Assembly (NCBI GenBank): GCA_963971305.1
Contig: OZ020307.1
Coordinates: 62,741,702-62,805,701 of the forward strand
Length of the DNA stretch: 64,000 nucleotides
Direction: 5' to 3'
DNA from: Arcuatula senhousia
Taxonomy: Eukaryota > Mollusca > Bivalvia > Mytilida > Mytilidae
Numbering within the stretch: position 1 is the first letter of the stretch; the number at the start of each line of letters is the position of its first letter. This document shows, piece by piece, positions 11,261-21,458 of the stretch. Made by a program: the position numbers and the translations under genes. The notes below the pieces were generated by a model. It searched no databases, had not been told where the DNA came from, and saw only the letters and a list, made by a program, of their open reading frames with translations.

Positions 11261-11442
11261 AGAAATCTATTTATAACAAAGCTCACCTTGAAACATGGTT
11301 TTATGATTAAACAGGAATGGACTTTAATCTTTTTTTTTATTTCAAGTGGTCATCAATATGAGAAATTAATGCCCACCAATTTAAGTACATGCACTTTCAT
11401 AGTATGGTACCTGTTATAAGGTTTGTATTAAAGAGGACCAAC

Positions 11443-11552
11443 CTTGACTAGTTCTAGATGGTATTGATGGAATGGCTGGAGATAAGAGATGGGAATCTCA
11501 TACTTTACAAGTAACTCTTTAGATGTAGAGTCTCCAGCTAGTATGGTCAGAA
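11443..11552 (-). CDS. CCDC33-like gene, coding exon 5
   Basis: The acceptor ATATTTCAG and the donor AAG/GTTGGT bound 110 bases: two bases that complete the split codon from exon 4, then 36 codons. The peptide contains KELLVKYEIPISYLQPFHQY and ends HLELVK, closely matching vertebrate CCDC33 (LLSYKIPIKYL...FHPYHFELVK as I know it), the end of its C2-like domain. The donor has T at +3, which is weaker than usual, but both neighbouring phases fit. Confidence 0.87.
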
Positions 11553-11756
11553 CTGAAATATAAATATAAAAGTTAGCAACCAAATCATACTTTACTACAG
11601 TACTTCTTTAGAGAAAAAATCGCCAGCTGGTGTTCTCAAAACTAAAATGGAATATGTTGAATAAGTTTATAGGTTAATATGCAAGGGATTGATGTTACAG
11701 CTTAAAGCGAGAGCATCAAAACTGAAATAGTTAATAAGTTACTGCTTTACGTCCAA

Positions 11757-12300
11757 TGAAGCAAAGGTGTACCAAAGGGGTAATCAGTATCATAAAACCG
11801 TGAAGTCAAAGACAAAACCGGCAGACAAAAAATCATCACAACAAAACAAACCACATAACAACATAAAACACACACACATAACAACAAAACCGCATTCAGC
11901 AACGCGAACTCAAGTAGAAACGAGAGTGAACTCAGGTGCTCCGGAAGAGTAAGCAGTTTCTGCTATCTATAGCACACCCGTCACGTTGCCAAAGATCGAT
12001 TAAGTGTTGGTCAAATCCGGAAAGGATGACATTACAAAACTCTATGTCAAACCAACATCTGTGCCACTGCTCATCTGAGAGATAGAAATCCCGTATTTGC
12101 ATACAAGCACATGATGTCGTCCGTAAAATTTCTTGAGTGATGACAACAACCTGGGAGCAACGTACCCCTGTGTAAACAATTTGCTTGTCAGCCGTGTAGC
12201 TCTATCAAGGAAGTCGTTGTACTCCCCACATGCTCTGGAATAACGAATCAATTGTGATACGTAAACTCCATATGCTGGAGGGGTGTATGTTGAAATGATT
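11757..12300 (-). pseudogene. Repeat with fragment of a reverse-transcriptase-type retroelement ORF
   Basis: The segment opens with GCAAAGGTGTACCAAAGGGG TAATCAGTATCATAAAACCG, which recurs at about 45320-45358. On the minus strand 12251-12042 encodes IRYSRACGEYNDFLDRATRL and KKFYGRHHVLVCKYGISISQM. These resemble the end of a retroelement ORF that is common in bivalves and recognised by an SPAY..YISQLIRYARAC...KFYGR pattern. A related fragment lies at 50064-50480. Only the C-terminal ~70 codons remain and the element class is not certain. Confidence 0.55.
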
Positions 12301-13358
12301 AATTCTCATTTTGATTGGGCTCTCATGGTGAGGAATGGACAAATAAGATCACAATGAAACCTCCTGAACCAGGGTTTTAACAAGAGAATCAATTAAGCAA
12401 GATTCCCATTAATATTGTAAGCAGCTATCTGATGTATAAAACAGTATACAGTTTATTAATTGTGGATATCTTAAGTAGTTTAATTCTAGCAGATACCTTG
12501 TAAAGGTATATTAAGATCTGTTATTTACTTTGATTGAGGTTCATGCTAGTATGTAAATATCCTATTTAGAAGTACTCGACATTGATCTAGAAAGGAGTCA
12601 CAGAGATAACTGATTAACTGGATCAGTAGCCCATAGACAATCAAATGATATAGGACAGATGAAACTACAGTTTGTTTGCTTATATGTAATTTTTGCACTA
12701 TAAAGATAAAATTATTTATTTACTATAATGAAATGATTTGCTGCTGATTAAGGATAAAACTAGGACTCTAAACACATATGATTTCAAAAGTCATAATAAT
12801 ACAACATTTGTACTACATGTATTGTTAGTCCGTTCTTTGTACACGAACTAATATAAAATCTCATTATTGATAGATATACTACAATACCAAGGAATTTGTC
12901 AGCTTCTGCTCACTCAGTATACCCCCGCTACCCCCAAAATGAACTATGTCGGTAAATAGGAAGTAGCTATCATACAGACCTAATTTCAATATTCGCAATA
13001 AAGGACCTCATACTGAACTCATTTACTAAATTTCAAGTAGTCACTGTGATATGTAGTTGCTAAGAAAAATGTTACTAAAATTTTCAACAATTGACTAGTA
13101 ATGTTGAAAATTGACTAAGAAAATGTTATGAAAGTTATGTTGCGGACAACAGACAGAATGAGGTAAACCAGTATACCCCCCTATTCTTCGAAGTGTAAAA
13201 ACTATAATTTTCCCATGTTTCACCACTTTCACCTCTCAATTATATTAAATCCTTTTAATAACATGTTCTATGATCTTTATATTAAGAGTGTCCCACTTCT
13301 GGCAAGAGCCGTTTTGATACGTCCTGAAAAGAAGCCTTAGCTAAATCTATTGCCAAAA
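12301..13358. other. Intron 4 sequence, no feature recognised
   Basis: AT-rich sequence with many stops in all frames. A weak trace of the CAATATTCGCAATAAAGGACC / AGGAAGTAGCTATC dispersed repeat is visible near 12900-13160; otherwise I see nothing. Confidence 0.5.
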
Positions 13359-14210
13359 CAAGAGGCTCCCAGGAGCCTGAATAAGCTCACCTGGTCTTGA
13401 TGTCAACTCTATGAAGACTTTAGTAGAGCTAAATTAGCTGAACATTTAAGCAAGCAACAGCTTTTCTTTATCTGCAATAGTTTTCATGCTATAGGCCAAA
13501 AACACTATTTTTTTACCTTTAAGGGGCTGTAACCCCTATAAGGGTTCATCTGACAACTTCAACCCTATGAAGACTTTTGTAGAGCTAAATGAGCTGAACA
13601 TTTAAGCAAGCAACAGCTTTTCTTTATCTGCAATAGTTTTCATTCTATAGGCCAAAAACACTATTTTTTTACCTTTAAGGGGCTGTAACCCCTATAAGGG
13701 TTCATCTGACAACTTCAACCCTATGGAGACTTTGGTAGAGCTAAATGAGCTGAACATTTAAGCAAGCAACAGCTTTTCTCTATCTGCAATAGTTTTCATT
13801 CCATAGGGCAAAAACATGAAAAAACGCTATTTTTGACCTTAAAAGGGCCATAACCCCTATTAGGGGTCATTTGACAACTTCGGCCCAATGCAGACTTTAG
13901 TAGAGCTTTTGATTCTGAAGAGCCTAAAATCCTTCACATTTTTTCTATCTGTTCTAGTTTTCAAGTTATAAGTCTATGAATGTGATTTTACCCTATGTTC
14001 TATATTTAGTAACAGCAGCCATGTTTGTTCGAACACAATTTTTAAACATCATGCCCTGATTAATACTTGGACCAAGTTTTGAAAAATTCCATTCTGTGGT
14101 TTCAGAGGAGAAGATTTTGAAAAAGTAACGGACGGACGACAGGCAACGTACGAGGGACGCATAGCGATGACAATAGCTCACTTGAGCCTTCGGGTCAGGT
14201 GAGCTAAAAA
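13359..14210 (+). mobile_element. Type-1 hairpin-ended element with 156-bp modules
   Basis: It starts CAAGAGGCTCCCAGGAGCCT and ends with GACGGACGACAGG, ATGACAATAGCTCAC, then CCTTCGGGTCAGGTGAGC TAAAAA. Three internal modules (ATGRAGACTTT at 13411, 13567, 13723) repeat at exactly 156 bp, and a diverged fourth starts near 13888. It is noncoding. Confidence 0.82.
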
Positions 14211-14743
14211 CTTGATTTTAAATATTTTTAAAATTTACGCAGGAGTTTAATTACAAGCTAAGCTATATATTTTTGTAATGCTTATTTCCATTACTCTATT
14301 CTTAGGAATAAGGAAAGGCTCATAAATTTTCATTTACATTTTTTTCTAAAGGTCCTTTTTGGTTGTAATTATTAGACAAAATATGCCTAAGCTTTTGATA
14401 AATTCTGTACATGTACAGTCATTAAACTAATGTTAAGGTACCAAAGTTATTACTTCAGAAATAGTGTTTTCTGTATATTTGGTATTTTTTAAATGCTTTA
14501 GAATTCCTTTCTTCTTATTTTATTCTGACTTGCATTTAGATAATTCAGCTTTCAAGTTATTCCTTTATCAACTGTGACCGAGATTAAAATCTAAAATGTC
14601 CAAATAAATTAATTTATCTAATTATCAAATTCAAAGTACAAGGAAATGCAAACATCATATGATGTACAGTTCATAATGCAATCTGAATCCAAGGTTGACC
14701 AAAAAGCAAACATCATCCGATCTAAAGTCCATGTTTTTGTCAG

Positions 14744-14750
14744 TATATAA
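14744..14750 (+). promoter_or_regulatory. TATA box of the B-box gene
   Basis: CAGTATATAAGACAG lies about 30 bases before a plausible transcription start near 14775 and 88 bases before the splice donor of the untranslated first exon. Confidence 0.6.
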
Positions 14751-14774
14751 GACAGAAATCTTACTTATTATTTT

Positions 14775-14837
14775 CAATACGGAATATGAAGAAACATCAA
14801 GTCACAAACATTTGGAGAAACAATACATTAATACAAG
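14775..14837 (+). other. Untranslated first exon of the B-box gene
   Basis: It ends at ATACAAG/GTAAGTTC, a near-consensus donor. The matching acceptor TTCATTTAG lies at 15131-15139, giving a 302-base intron and placing the ATG five bases into exon 2. The 5' end is inferred from the TATA box only. Confidence 0.55.
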
Positions 14838-15144
14838 GTAAGTTCATTCTTTAAAATATACGAATAAAAACTGAATTTAACCTTTTTTTCTTTGGTCAAG
14901 TAGACAAGCTAGACTTGATTTTTTTTACAAAACTTCTTGTAGTCAATCTGAAATTATCAATGAATGAATAAACATTTGACTTATATACTGTACATCAGTT
15001 CTCCCATTAACACTGAACCATAAAGGGGATGTGAGGGGTAAAGCCTATAATATTAATTTGGTTCATACCCTAATATAATACATATGTGTATAGAGTTGCA
15101 AGTCCATATTATTATATCATAATCTTTATTTTCATTTAGAACCT

Positions 15145-16848
15145 ATGGCCTCCACATGTAGCATTTGTAAACAACGAGTTAACACACCATCCCTTCCATC
15201 AGTGTGGTGTCAAACCTGTGACATATTACTTTGTGAACCATGTGAAGGAAAACACCAACTTTCCAACAGAACCAAAAACCACAATACAATTCCATTCGAG
15301 GAGTACCAAAAGTTACCACCATTCATTCTAAATACTAACTTCAATTGTGATTATCATGACAAAAAACTGACCGACTTATGTAGAGTTCATGACCAAGCAA
15401 TATGCATTACCTGTCGTAGTGATTCTCACAAGGAATGTAAAGACGTTCCAAAAATTGACGATGTTGTCGCCAATGTTAAAGATTCAGCAGTATTTGAAGA
15501 TATCATATCAGAGATAGGATCAATTTGTGGAACATTGCGGGCCATTGCAAAAGATCGTGATGAGAATTTAAAGCAGTTGAAAAGAAACCAAGAGGAAACA
15601 GTCAATCAATTTGAACGAAAATTTGATCAAATGATAAACCACCTGATAACGCTAAAAGAGAGAACAATTTCTAAGTTAAATGATACCCATACTAAACTGG
15701 TCAATGACTTGTCAAATACATTGCAAATAGTTCAATCAAAGGAGAAGAAACTAAGTGACATCCTGAACCAAAAAAGTGACATCAAAAAGTTTGCGTCAAA
15801 TTACCAGACTTTTATCAGCATTAAGAAGATGGAAAACATGGCTCATGAAACTAGTGTTAATATCCAAGAACTTTTTGAGAATAAAAAAATAGATAAGTGC
15901 AATATTATATTTGATGTAAACAAAACTATTCAGGAACTAGCTTCTGGAGTCCAATCTTTAGGAGACATCCAAGTCACCAAGAGTCCATCAGCTGTATCAA
16001 CTCATGTCACCAGACGTGGAGAGGCTCAGATAGAAGTTATAACTCCAGCACCTGTACAGCTCAAATTTCAGCAGAGGATTAATCTGGACAAGAAAAGTAA
16101 TTACAGTAGCTGCTGTACCTTGTCTAATGGACTTCTGGTTTTTGCTGATTTTGGTGAAGATGAGAATAGTGCCAACTGTAAATTATGCATACAGAAGCCA
16201 GATGGTTCACTTAGATCGACCATAAAGTTTAAACAGAGTGAGGGAGTAGGTGATGTGACATCAGTAGATGATCATCATGTTGCTGTGTCTCATCCTCATT
16301 CTGGCAACGTTTCAATCATAGACCTGGATAAGGGTATTTTTAAAAAGGGTAAGGTAATCAAAACCTTGAACATAGGAGGAGTAGTAGTAGGACTTTGTTG
16401 TAGAGATAGAGATATAGTGTGTTGTGTGGCAAAAAAAGGTCTTATCAAAGTGAATATTGACAGTGGGAAGGTAGAGTACGTACATGTAGTAAAGGAGGGA
16501 GATGCTTATTTTATTCAGGTAAGTAGCAACCTCATATGTTACACATGTCCCCATACAAACACAGTAACTGTACTGGATACTCAGTACAATGTTATCTTTA
16601 CATATAAAGATGAAGATGTGCTTGACATTCCCATGGGTGTGACAATAGATGACCATGATAATATCTATGTCACAGGGTGTGTTTCTAACAACCTAGTAGT
16701 CATCTCTCCTGATGGTAAGTCATGTCATCAGTTACTAGGCGAGGAGGATGGCCTGTTTGGTCCTACTGCTGTTCACTATGACAGCAGTACTAAGAATCTG
16801 GTGGTGGTTAATAAGGATGGACCTGCTTTTGTTTTCTCTGTTGAGTAA
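15145..16848 (+). CDS. B-box / coiled-coil (TRIM-like, RING-less) protein
   Basis: 567 codons, uninterrupted. Residues 5-46 form a B-box1-like zinc site (C5, C8, C22, C25, C30, C33, H37, H46). Residues 68-98 form a B-box2 (C68, H71, C79, C87, C90, H95). Residues ~130-245 are charged and predicted coiled coil. From about residue 300 to the end there are short repeated hydrophobic and glycine segments of the kind seen in C-terminal NHL/beta-propeller domains of invertebrate TRIM relatives. There is no RING before the B-boxes, so ubiquitin ligase activity cannot be assumed. Such genes are greatly expanded in bivalves and are often proposed to act in innate immunity; nothing here proves that role. 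The ATG sits just after a good splice acceptor. The gene is nested in CCDC33 intron 4 in the opposite orientation. Confidence 0.9.
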   Translation: MASTCSICKQRVNTPSLPSVWCQTCDILLCEPCEGKHQLSNRTKNHNTIPFEEYQKLPPFILNTNFNCDYHDKKLTDLCRVHDQAICITCRSDSHKECKDVPKIDDVVANVKDSAVFEDIISEIGSICGTLRAIAKDRDENLKQLKRNQEETVNQFERKFDQMINHLITLKERTISKLNDTHTKLVNDLSNTLQIVQSKEKKLSDILNQKSDIKKFASNYQTFISIKKMENMAHETSVNIQELFENKKIDKCNIIFDVNKTIQELASGVQSLGDIQVTKSPSAVSTHVTRRGEAQIEVITPAPVQLKFQQRINLDKKSNYSSCCTLSNGLLVFADFGEDENSANCKLCIQKPDGSLRSTIKFKQSEGVGDVTSVDDHHVAVSHPHSGNVSIIDLDKGIFKKGKVIKTLNIGGVVVGLCCRDRDIVCCVAKKGLIKVNIDSGKVEYVHVVKEGDAYFIQVSSNLICYTCPHTNTVTVLDTQYNVIFTYKDEDVLDIPMGVTIDDHDNIYVTGCVSNNLVVISPDGKSCHQLLGEEDGLFGPTAVHYDSSTKNLVVVNKDGPAFVFSVE

Positions 16849-16924
16849 GTATGAATCTGATAAGTTGCAAGATCTTGTGAATGTGAGTGATATAGCTATA
16901 TAATCCTATTAATGTACATGTATT

Positions 16925-17012
16925 ATGTAGACTATGACAGTAGTACAAAGAGACTTGTGGTAGTTAAGGGGGAAGGAGGACCTGCTTTTGTGTTCTCAGT
17001 TGGGTCAGTGGC
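16925..17012 (+). pseudogene. Tandem duplicate of the 3' end of the B-box gene
   Basis: Just past the stop codon, GACTATGACAGTAGTACAAA through CCTGCTTTTGTGTTCTCAGT repeats the last ~80 coding bases (about 16769-16845) with substitutions. It encodes YDSSTKRLVVVKG and PAFVFSVG. It has no frame of its own and looks like a leftover of local duplication or unequal exchange with a paralogue. Confidence 0.8.
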
Positions 17013-17039
17013 ATGACTGTGTTGATGTAGAGCAGAATT

Positions 17040-17132
17040 AATAAAGGTAGAGGTAGTTCACTTTATGCATGCCAATCCTGTACCAGGGATAGTTGTCAAA
17101 TCATTTACCAGTATTTGTATTTGTGAAATAAA
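17040..17132 (+). terminator. Candidate polyadenylation signals of the B-box gene
   Basis: AATAAA occurs at 17040-17045 and 17127-17132, 190-285 bases after the stop codon. The second is followed by TTTTATAATTTTGC. No downstream cleavage evidence can be seen. Confidence 0.45.
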
Positions 17133-17139
17133 TTTTATA

Positions 17140-17905
17140 ATTTTGCTATAAAAAGTTGTCATAATATTCTGATTCATAAATTGTTAAAACCTATAGTATG
17201 ATAGAAAGCAATGTGGCAATGTTTTTCTTCTCTTCTCAGACTTGTTTTTATTTGTGTGGTTTCAAAGTTTTATTTTTGTGTGTCAAGTTTTTCCCCCCCC
17301 TATATTTAAGAAGCAAAATTTTGTACTTGTACATCGTTTTATTAATTTTGTTAGTATGAAACCGTTTTTATTGTGATTTATAGGATATCTTAATTAAAAG
17401 TTGAATGTAGTCATACTTTGCTTTTGTTAATGTATAAAATAGAGCTTGTTTTGTACAGTTAAATCTTTAGAACTGAATCCATGGGAAGAATTAATTAAGT
17501 ATAAACAGGCATTCAGTTTGTTTAGGTTCAAAATAGCTAATGAACATAAAAAAAAACTAAAAACCAGGATTCATATTTACTTTTAATATTAATTGTGTAT
17601 ATCATTTAATTATATTTAGATTATAACAATCATAAATTTTAATCAACATTATAACTTTACAAAATGTATTTTTTGTTTTTATCATTATTTTATGGGTTTT
17701 TATTTGTAGTTTAATATTATAATAAATTTATAGATTGATTTAATGTTGTATTGAGCTGCAACAAGATGAAAACTACACCAAAACAGGAATATGTACAAAA
17801 AAACTTCTCAAAACCTTTCAGATGGTCCTGAACACAATATGCCTCCCCTACTTCATATGGGGCAAAAAAAAAAATTGAAAAAAAAATGAGTTACCTTGTT
17901 CCAGG
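17140..17905. other. AT-rich sequence, no feature recognised
   Basis: Poly-A and poly-T runs with stops in every frame. I see nothing here beyond the 3' flank of the B-box gene. Confidence 0.5.
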
Positions 17906-17909
17906 GGTT

Positions 17910-17947
17910 CACAGGGACTTGCTCCCCTCTATCAATATTTTTTTAGA
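17910..17947. repeat. Repeat copy shared with 63538-63575
   Basis: CACAGGGACTTGCTCCCCTC and the following ATCAATATT..TTAGAGT are identical, apart from one base in the T-run, at the far right of the window (63538 onward). Identity of the parent element is unknown. Confidence 0.65.
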
Positions 17948-18010
17948 GTGGGGTACCAAAAAAACTCAAGGGAGATACTATTTTCATGACCCCCCCTTTT
18001 CTTCAATTGA

Positions 18011-18043
18011 TGCAGAGACTCAACAAGAAATTGAAAACCAATG
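18011..18043. repeat. 33-base sequence repeated at 28349-28381
   Basis: TGCAGAGACTCAACAAGAAA TTGAAAACCAATG recurs at 28349-28381 with one mismatch, on the other side of LINEs B and A. It could be a split dispersed repeat or a segmental duplication. It is long for a LINE target duplication. Confidence 0.7.
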
Positions 18044-18738
18044 TTTTTACTTTCGCTTTATGTTACATTTATTGGTAAAGTCCCGAGAATGTCTACAAAT
18101 TTACTTTCTTTTTCATGTCCAAGCGCAGTATATAATAACCTGCATTTTTTTGGCTTTTCCAATATATTTGAGATTTATCACCCCAGAAGCAAAAGAGAAA
18201 AATATCAATTCAGCATTTGAGTATCATAAGTTTGAAAAGCCATTACAAAATCAGTAGACATAAAAAACTAGACAAATAAAAAATGATGCACAACAAAGCA
18301 TAAAATAGGAAATTGAAACCTAGCAAAAATATCCTTTTAAACAGTATTTAACAAGATCAAAAAGTTTGATCACGTGACCTTGGTAGAAAATGTCCGCTTA
18401 TTTTCGGCCGTCAAAAACTATGGATTTTGGATAATATAATAGTGATTTGGACTCTAAAAATTCGTAATAACCGTAAATATTATGTTTTATTAGGCTGCTC
18501 TGACCGTAACTTGTGTTTGGGAAAGCTGGTTCTATCGCCCATTTTCGCAGATATTATATAGAATTTTTTTTCTTAAAAGTAAAGTCAATTCATTGAGACC
18601 AGGCCTGTACACCCTGGGGCATAGAAAACTTCGTCTTGAAATCAGCTCACGTTCTGGTTAATGGGAATGGACTTTGGACTCTTGTAGTAAATTATAGTAA
18701 AATATGGAAACTTTGACCTGTCTCGTTAGCCAATCACC

Positions 18739-19788
18739 ATGTCTCAAAAATCGACGTCACAGATCATGAATGAAAGTAGGGAAGTTCTCGAAGCTCCGAA
18801 CGAAAATGTGATATTAAACCTTATACTGGAAATGGTGACAAAAATAGAAACCCGAATGGTAAACTTAGAAACTAACATGGGAAAGCGTCTAGATGATATG
18901 AGGAAAGACTTTCTACTCGTTTCTAATAGAGTCAGAACATTAGAAGACAAAACAACAGGAATGCACAAGAAAATTAAAGACTGCGAAGAAAGCTGCCAAG
19001 GCCTCAGCAACATTTTTGATGATGCCGAAAAACAGATCAAAAACAATACTCGAATTATTATACACCAAGATATGAGGATTAAGCAGTTGGAGGAAAAACC
19101 TATTGTTCAGCCTGTGGTACAGCCAGTCATCGAGGCCGAGACAATTAAATTGCTTAGGAACCAGTTGTCCGAGTTGCAAGACCGAGTAGTAGACTTGCAG
19201 TGCAGAAGTATGAAGTACAACCTTGTATTTTCCGGTATTTGTCATACGCCCAATGAGAATTGTGAAAATAAGATTAGAGGCTTCCTTTTTCAAGAACTAG
19301 GAATTGAGCACTTCGTAGAATTTGGCAATGTGCATAGATTTGGACGTCACGGAAGAAACAATGCAAGACCAATTGTTGCTCGCTTCCTCTACTACAGAGA
19401 CCTAGAGCTAGTTCTTCAGAATGCACACAGACTAAGAGGAACCCCGTTCGGTATCAGCCAGCAATTTCCGGTGGAGATACTTAATGAACGTAAAAAGCTT
19501 TATCCGAAGATTAGAGAGGCAAAACATGAAGAAAGAGATGTAGTTCTAGTTCGGGATAAACTCTTCATTGACGGGGAACGCTATATACCACCAGCTGAAA
19601 ATGTGCAAGAACGCAGAATCTCAACTTCACGATGGACTCCTGAGATTATAAGATCTAGAGAAACAAAAGATGCGAAAGATGCGACTGACTCCATTACCAT
19701 CGAACAATTTCGTACGCCTATTAACCCAAAGAAAAGACAAAGACAGGGATCGTCACCACCAACAGATATACCTGTCATCAGTGAATAG
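18739..19788 (+). CDS. LINE B ORF1 (coiled-coil RNA-binding protein)
   Basis: 349 codons starting at the ATG of MSQKSTSQIM. Residues ~25-150 are coiled-coil-like with heptad hydrophobics. Residues ~160-240 resemble the RRM of L1-type ORF1 proteins (YNLVFSGI ... VHRFGR ... RPIVARFLYY). Residues ~250-285 (VEILNERKKLYPKIREAK) resemble the C-terminal domain. Proteins of this kind coat LINE RNA and help reverse transcription. The C-terminus is basic. It ends in a TAG at 19786-19788, and the same frame stays open afterwards into ORF2. It is intact and antisense to CCDC33. Confidence 0.85.
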   Translation: MSQKSTSQIMNESREVLEAPNENVILNLILEMVTKIETRMVNLETNMGKRLDDMRKDFLLVSNRVRTLEDKTTGMHKKIKDCEESCQGLSNIFDDAEKQIKNNTRIIIHQDMRIKQLEEKPIVQPVVQPVIEAETIKLLRNQLSELQDRVVDLQCRSMKYNLVFSGICHTPNENCENKIRGFLFQELGIEHFVEFGNVHRFGRHGRNNARPIVARFLYYRDLELVLQNAHRLRGTPFGISQQFPVEILNERKKLYPKIREAKHEERDVVLVRDKLFIDGERYIPPAENVQERRISTSRWTPEIIRSRETKDAKDATDSITIEQFRTPINPKKRQRQGSSPPTDIPVISE

Positions 19789-20108
19789 GACAGTCAGGAA
19801 GACCATGACTTGACCATATCTCATATTGTAAATAATACTGTATACCTCTTGTGTTATACCGAAAATTCAAAATGTAATATTGATGTAAATGAAAATGTTC
19901 ATATTAATGTTAGTTATAATGATAATGTATCTAGTTTTAGCGGCACTGGTGACGATAAGACCATTATATTAAACAGCCCTGACAAGAACAGTATATCACA
20001 TGTAAGCGCCTCGAACCTTTTATCCGAAAAAGAAAACGAAATTCTAGATAATCGCACTGCTAAAGATATTTCTCTTAACAATACGACATCGTCAGATAAC
20101 ACCCTTAA
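19789..20108 (+). CDS. LINE B ORF2, N-terminal extension before the insertion of LINE A
   Basis: After the ORF1 TAG the same reading frame is open with no ATG. It encodes an Asn/Asp/Ser-rich, probably disordered stretch of about 107 residues (DSQEDHDLTISHIVNN at the start, NNTTSSDNTL at the end). At 20108 the sequence is cut by LINE A. The frame resumes at 24608 in the same phase: GAT AAC ACC CTT occurs on both sides as the target duplication. Confidence 0.78.
20094..20108. repeat. Left target-site duplication of LINE A
   Basis: AGATAACACCCTTAA. The right copy (24608-24621, plus an A shared with the poly-A tail) follows the poly-A tail of LINE A. Confidence 0.92.
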
Positions 20109-20483
20109 GAAAAGCAATTTATTTGAAAACTCAACATGAAAGAAAAAAATACCATTTTCTCATAATTCTTATTATCATATTCCTTTTTGTCAGAGCTACA
20201 GAGAACTGAAAAGTTTTATTTAAAAAATATATAATTGAAAATCAAGTGATCTATTTGAAGTGAAGGACAACTCTTACTTATCATTATTATTTTATATTGG
20301 CCTTTAATACTGCAAGTAAACAAACTGCAAATACCAGTATGTGTTTTGATGCTATAGGTACACATGTAAAAAGCCATCTTATTGAATGTGTGGCATGTTT
20401 TGAAAGAATTGTGTGTGTGAGAATTGTATTTATGATTAACAGATTTGCATATTACATTTTACTTGTATTGTACATAAACAACA

Positions 20484-21458
20484 ATGTCTTTAGTTAACAT
20501 TATGTCTATGAATGTAAGAGGTCTTTTTTCTAATGTTAAAAAAAGAGCTGATGTTTTTGACTGGGCAAAGGGTAGGTCTTGTTCTATTGTTTGTTTTCAA
20601 GAAACACATAGCAGTAAAGAGGTAGAAAAATTATGGTCTGATGAATGGGGAGGAAAATGTTTTTATAGTCATTATAACAATAGAAGTGCTGGTGTTTGCA
20701 TAATGTTTAAAAATGATATAGAGTATGAAGTACACGATTCTTATTCTGATGATAATGGCAGATATATTGTTTTAGACCTTTCACTTTATAATCAGCGCCT
20801 TACATTTGTTTGTCTCTACGGTTATAACAGAGATGAACCCTCTTTATTTAATGACATTTTCCAAAAAACAGTGAATTATGCAAACTCCACCATTCTAATG
20901 TGTGGTGACTGGAATGTTGTTCAAGATTTACACTTAGATAATTTTAATATTTTACATAATAGAAATCAAGGGGCAAGAGAAAAAATTTCAGAGATTATTG
21001 AAGCATATGAACTAGTTGATCCATGGCGAACATGCCATCCAGATGAGAGGAAATATACTTGGCGTCAACCCTCACCAATAAAGCAAAGTCGTCTTGATTA
21101 TTTTTTAGTTTCAGAAGACCTTTTTTCACTTATGAAAAATACATCTATTATACCAGGTTATAAAACAGATCACTCTGCTATTATTTTTACATTTTCTGCC
21201 AGTTTAGAAAAAAGAGGGAAAGGTTACTGGAAGTTTAACTCGCAACTTTTACGAGATATGGATTATATTCGAGAAGTTAAAGATTGTATAAAAGAAACTA
21301 TATCTGAATATTTTGAATCAGGGGACTTACAGGACCCCATGAATGTTGTCTTCAAGTGTACTGATCAATTATTTTTTGAAGTTTTAAAAATGAAAATTAG
21401 GTCAAGATCAATCACTTACAGCATAGCAAAATCAAAACAAGAGATTGAAAAAAATTAA
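20484..21458 (+). CDS. LINE A ORF2, endonuclease part
   Basis: 324 codons of an APE-type endonuclease. Visible motifs are MNVRGL at the N-terminus, CFQETHSS (metal-binding Glu), CGDWNVV, SRLDYFLVS and YKTDHSAIIF (catalytic Asp-His) near residue 230. Residues 240-324 are a linker before the reverse transcriptase. The frame stops at TAA directly after a run of seven A (21448-21454). The following frame opens in the same place, so this and the next entry are one ORF2 of about 1,257 residues split by a one-base shift. Confidence 0.88.
   Translation: MSLVNIMSMNVRGLFSNVKKRADVFDWAKGRSCSIVCFQETHSSKEVEKLWSDEWGGKCFYSHYNNRSAGVCIMFKNDIEYEVHDSYSDDNGRYIVLDLSLYNQRLTFVCLYGYNRDEPSLFNDIFQKTVNYANSTILMCGDWNVVQDLHLDNFNILHNRNQGAREKISEIIEAYELVDPWRTCHPDERKYTWRQPSPIKQSRLDYFLVSEDLFSLMKNTSIIPGYKTDHSAIIFTFSASLEKRGKGYWKFNSQLLRDMDYIREVKDCIKETISEYFESGDLQDPMNVVFKCTDQLFFEVLKMKIRSRSITYSIAKSKQEIEKN

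Noticed and set aside
19810..20139. Independent 109-codon gene
   Set aside because: Its first 100 codons are the ORF2 extension of LINE B and its end lies in LINE A; it has no ATG.
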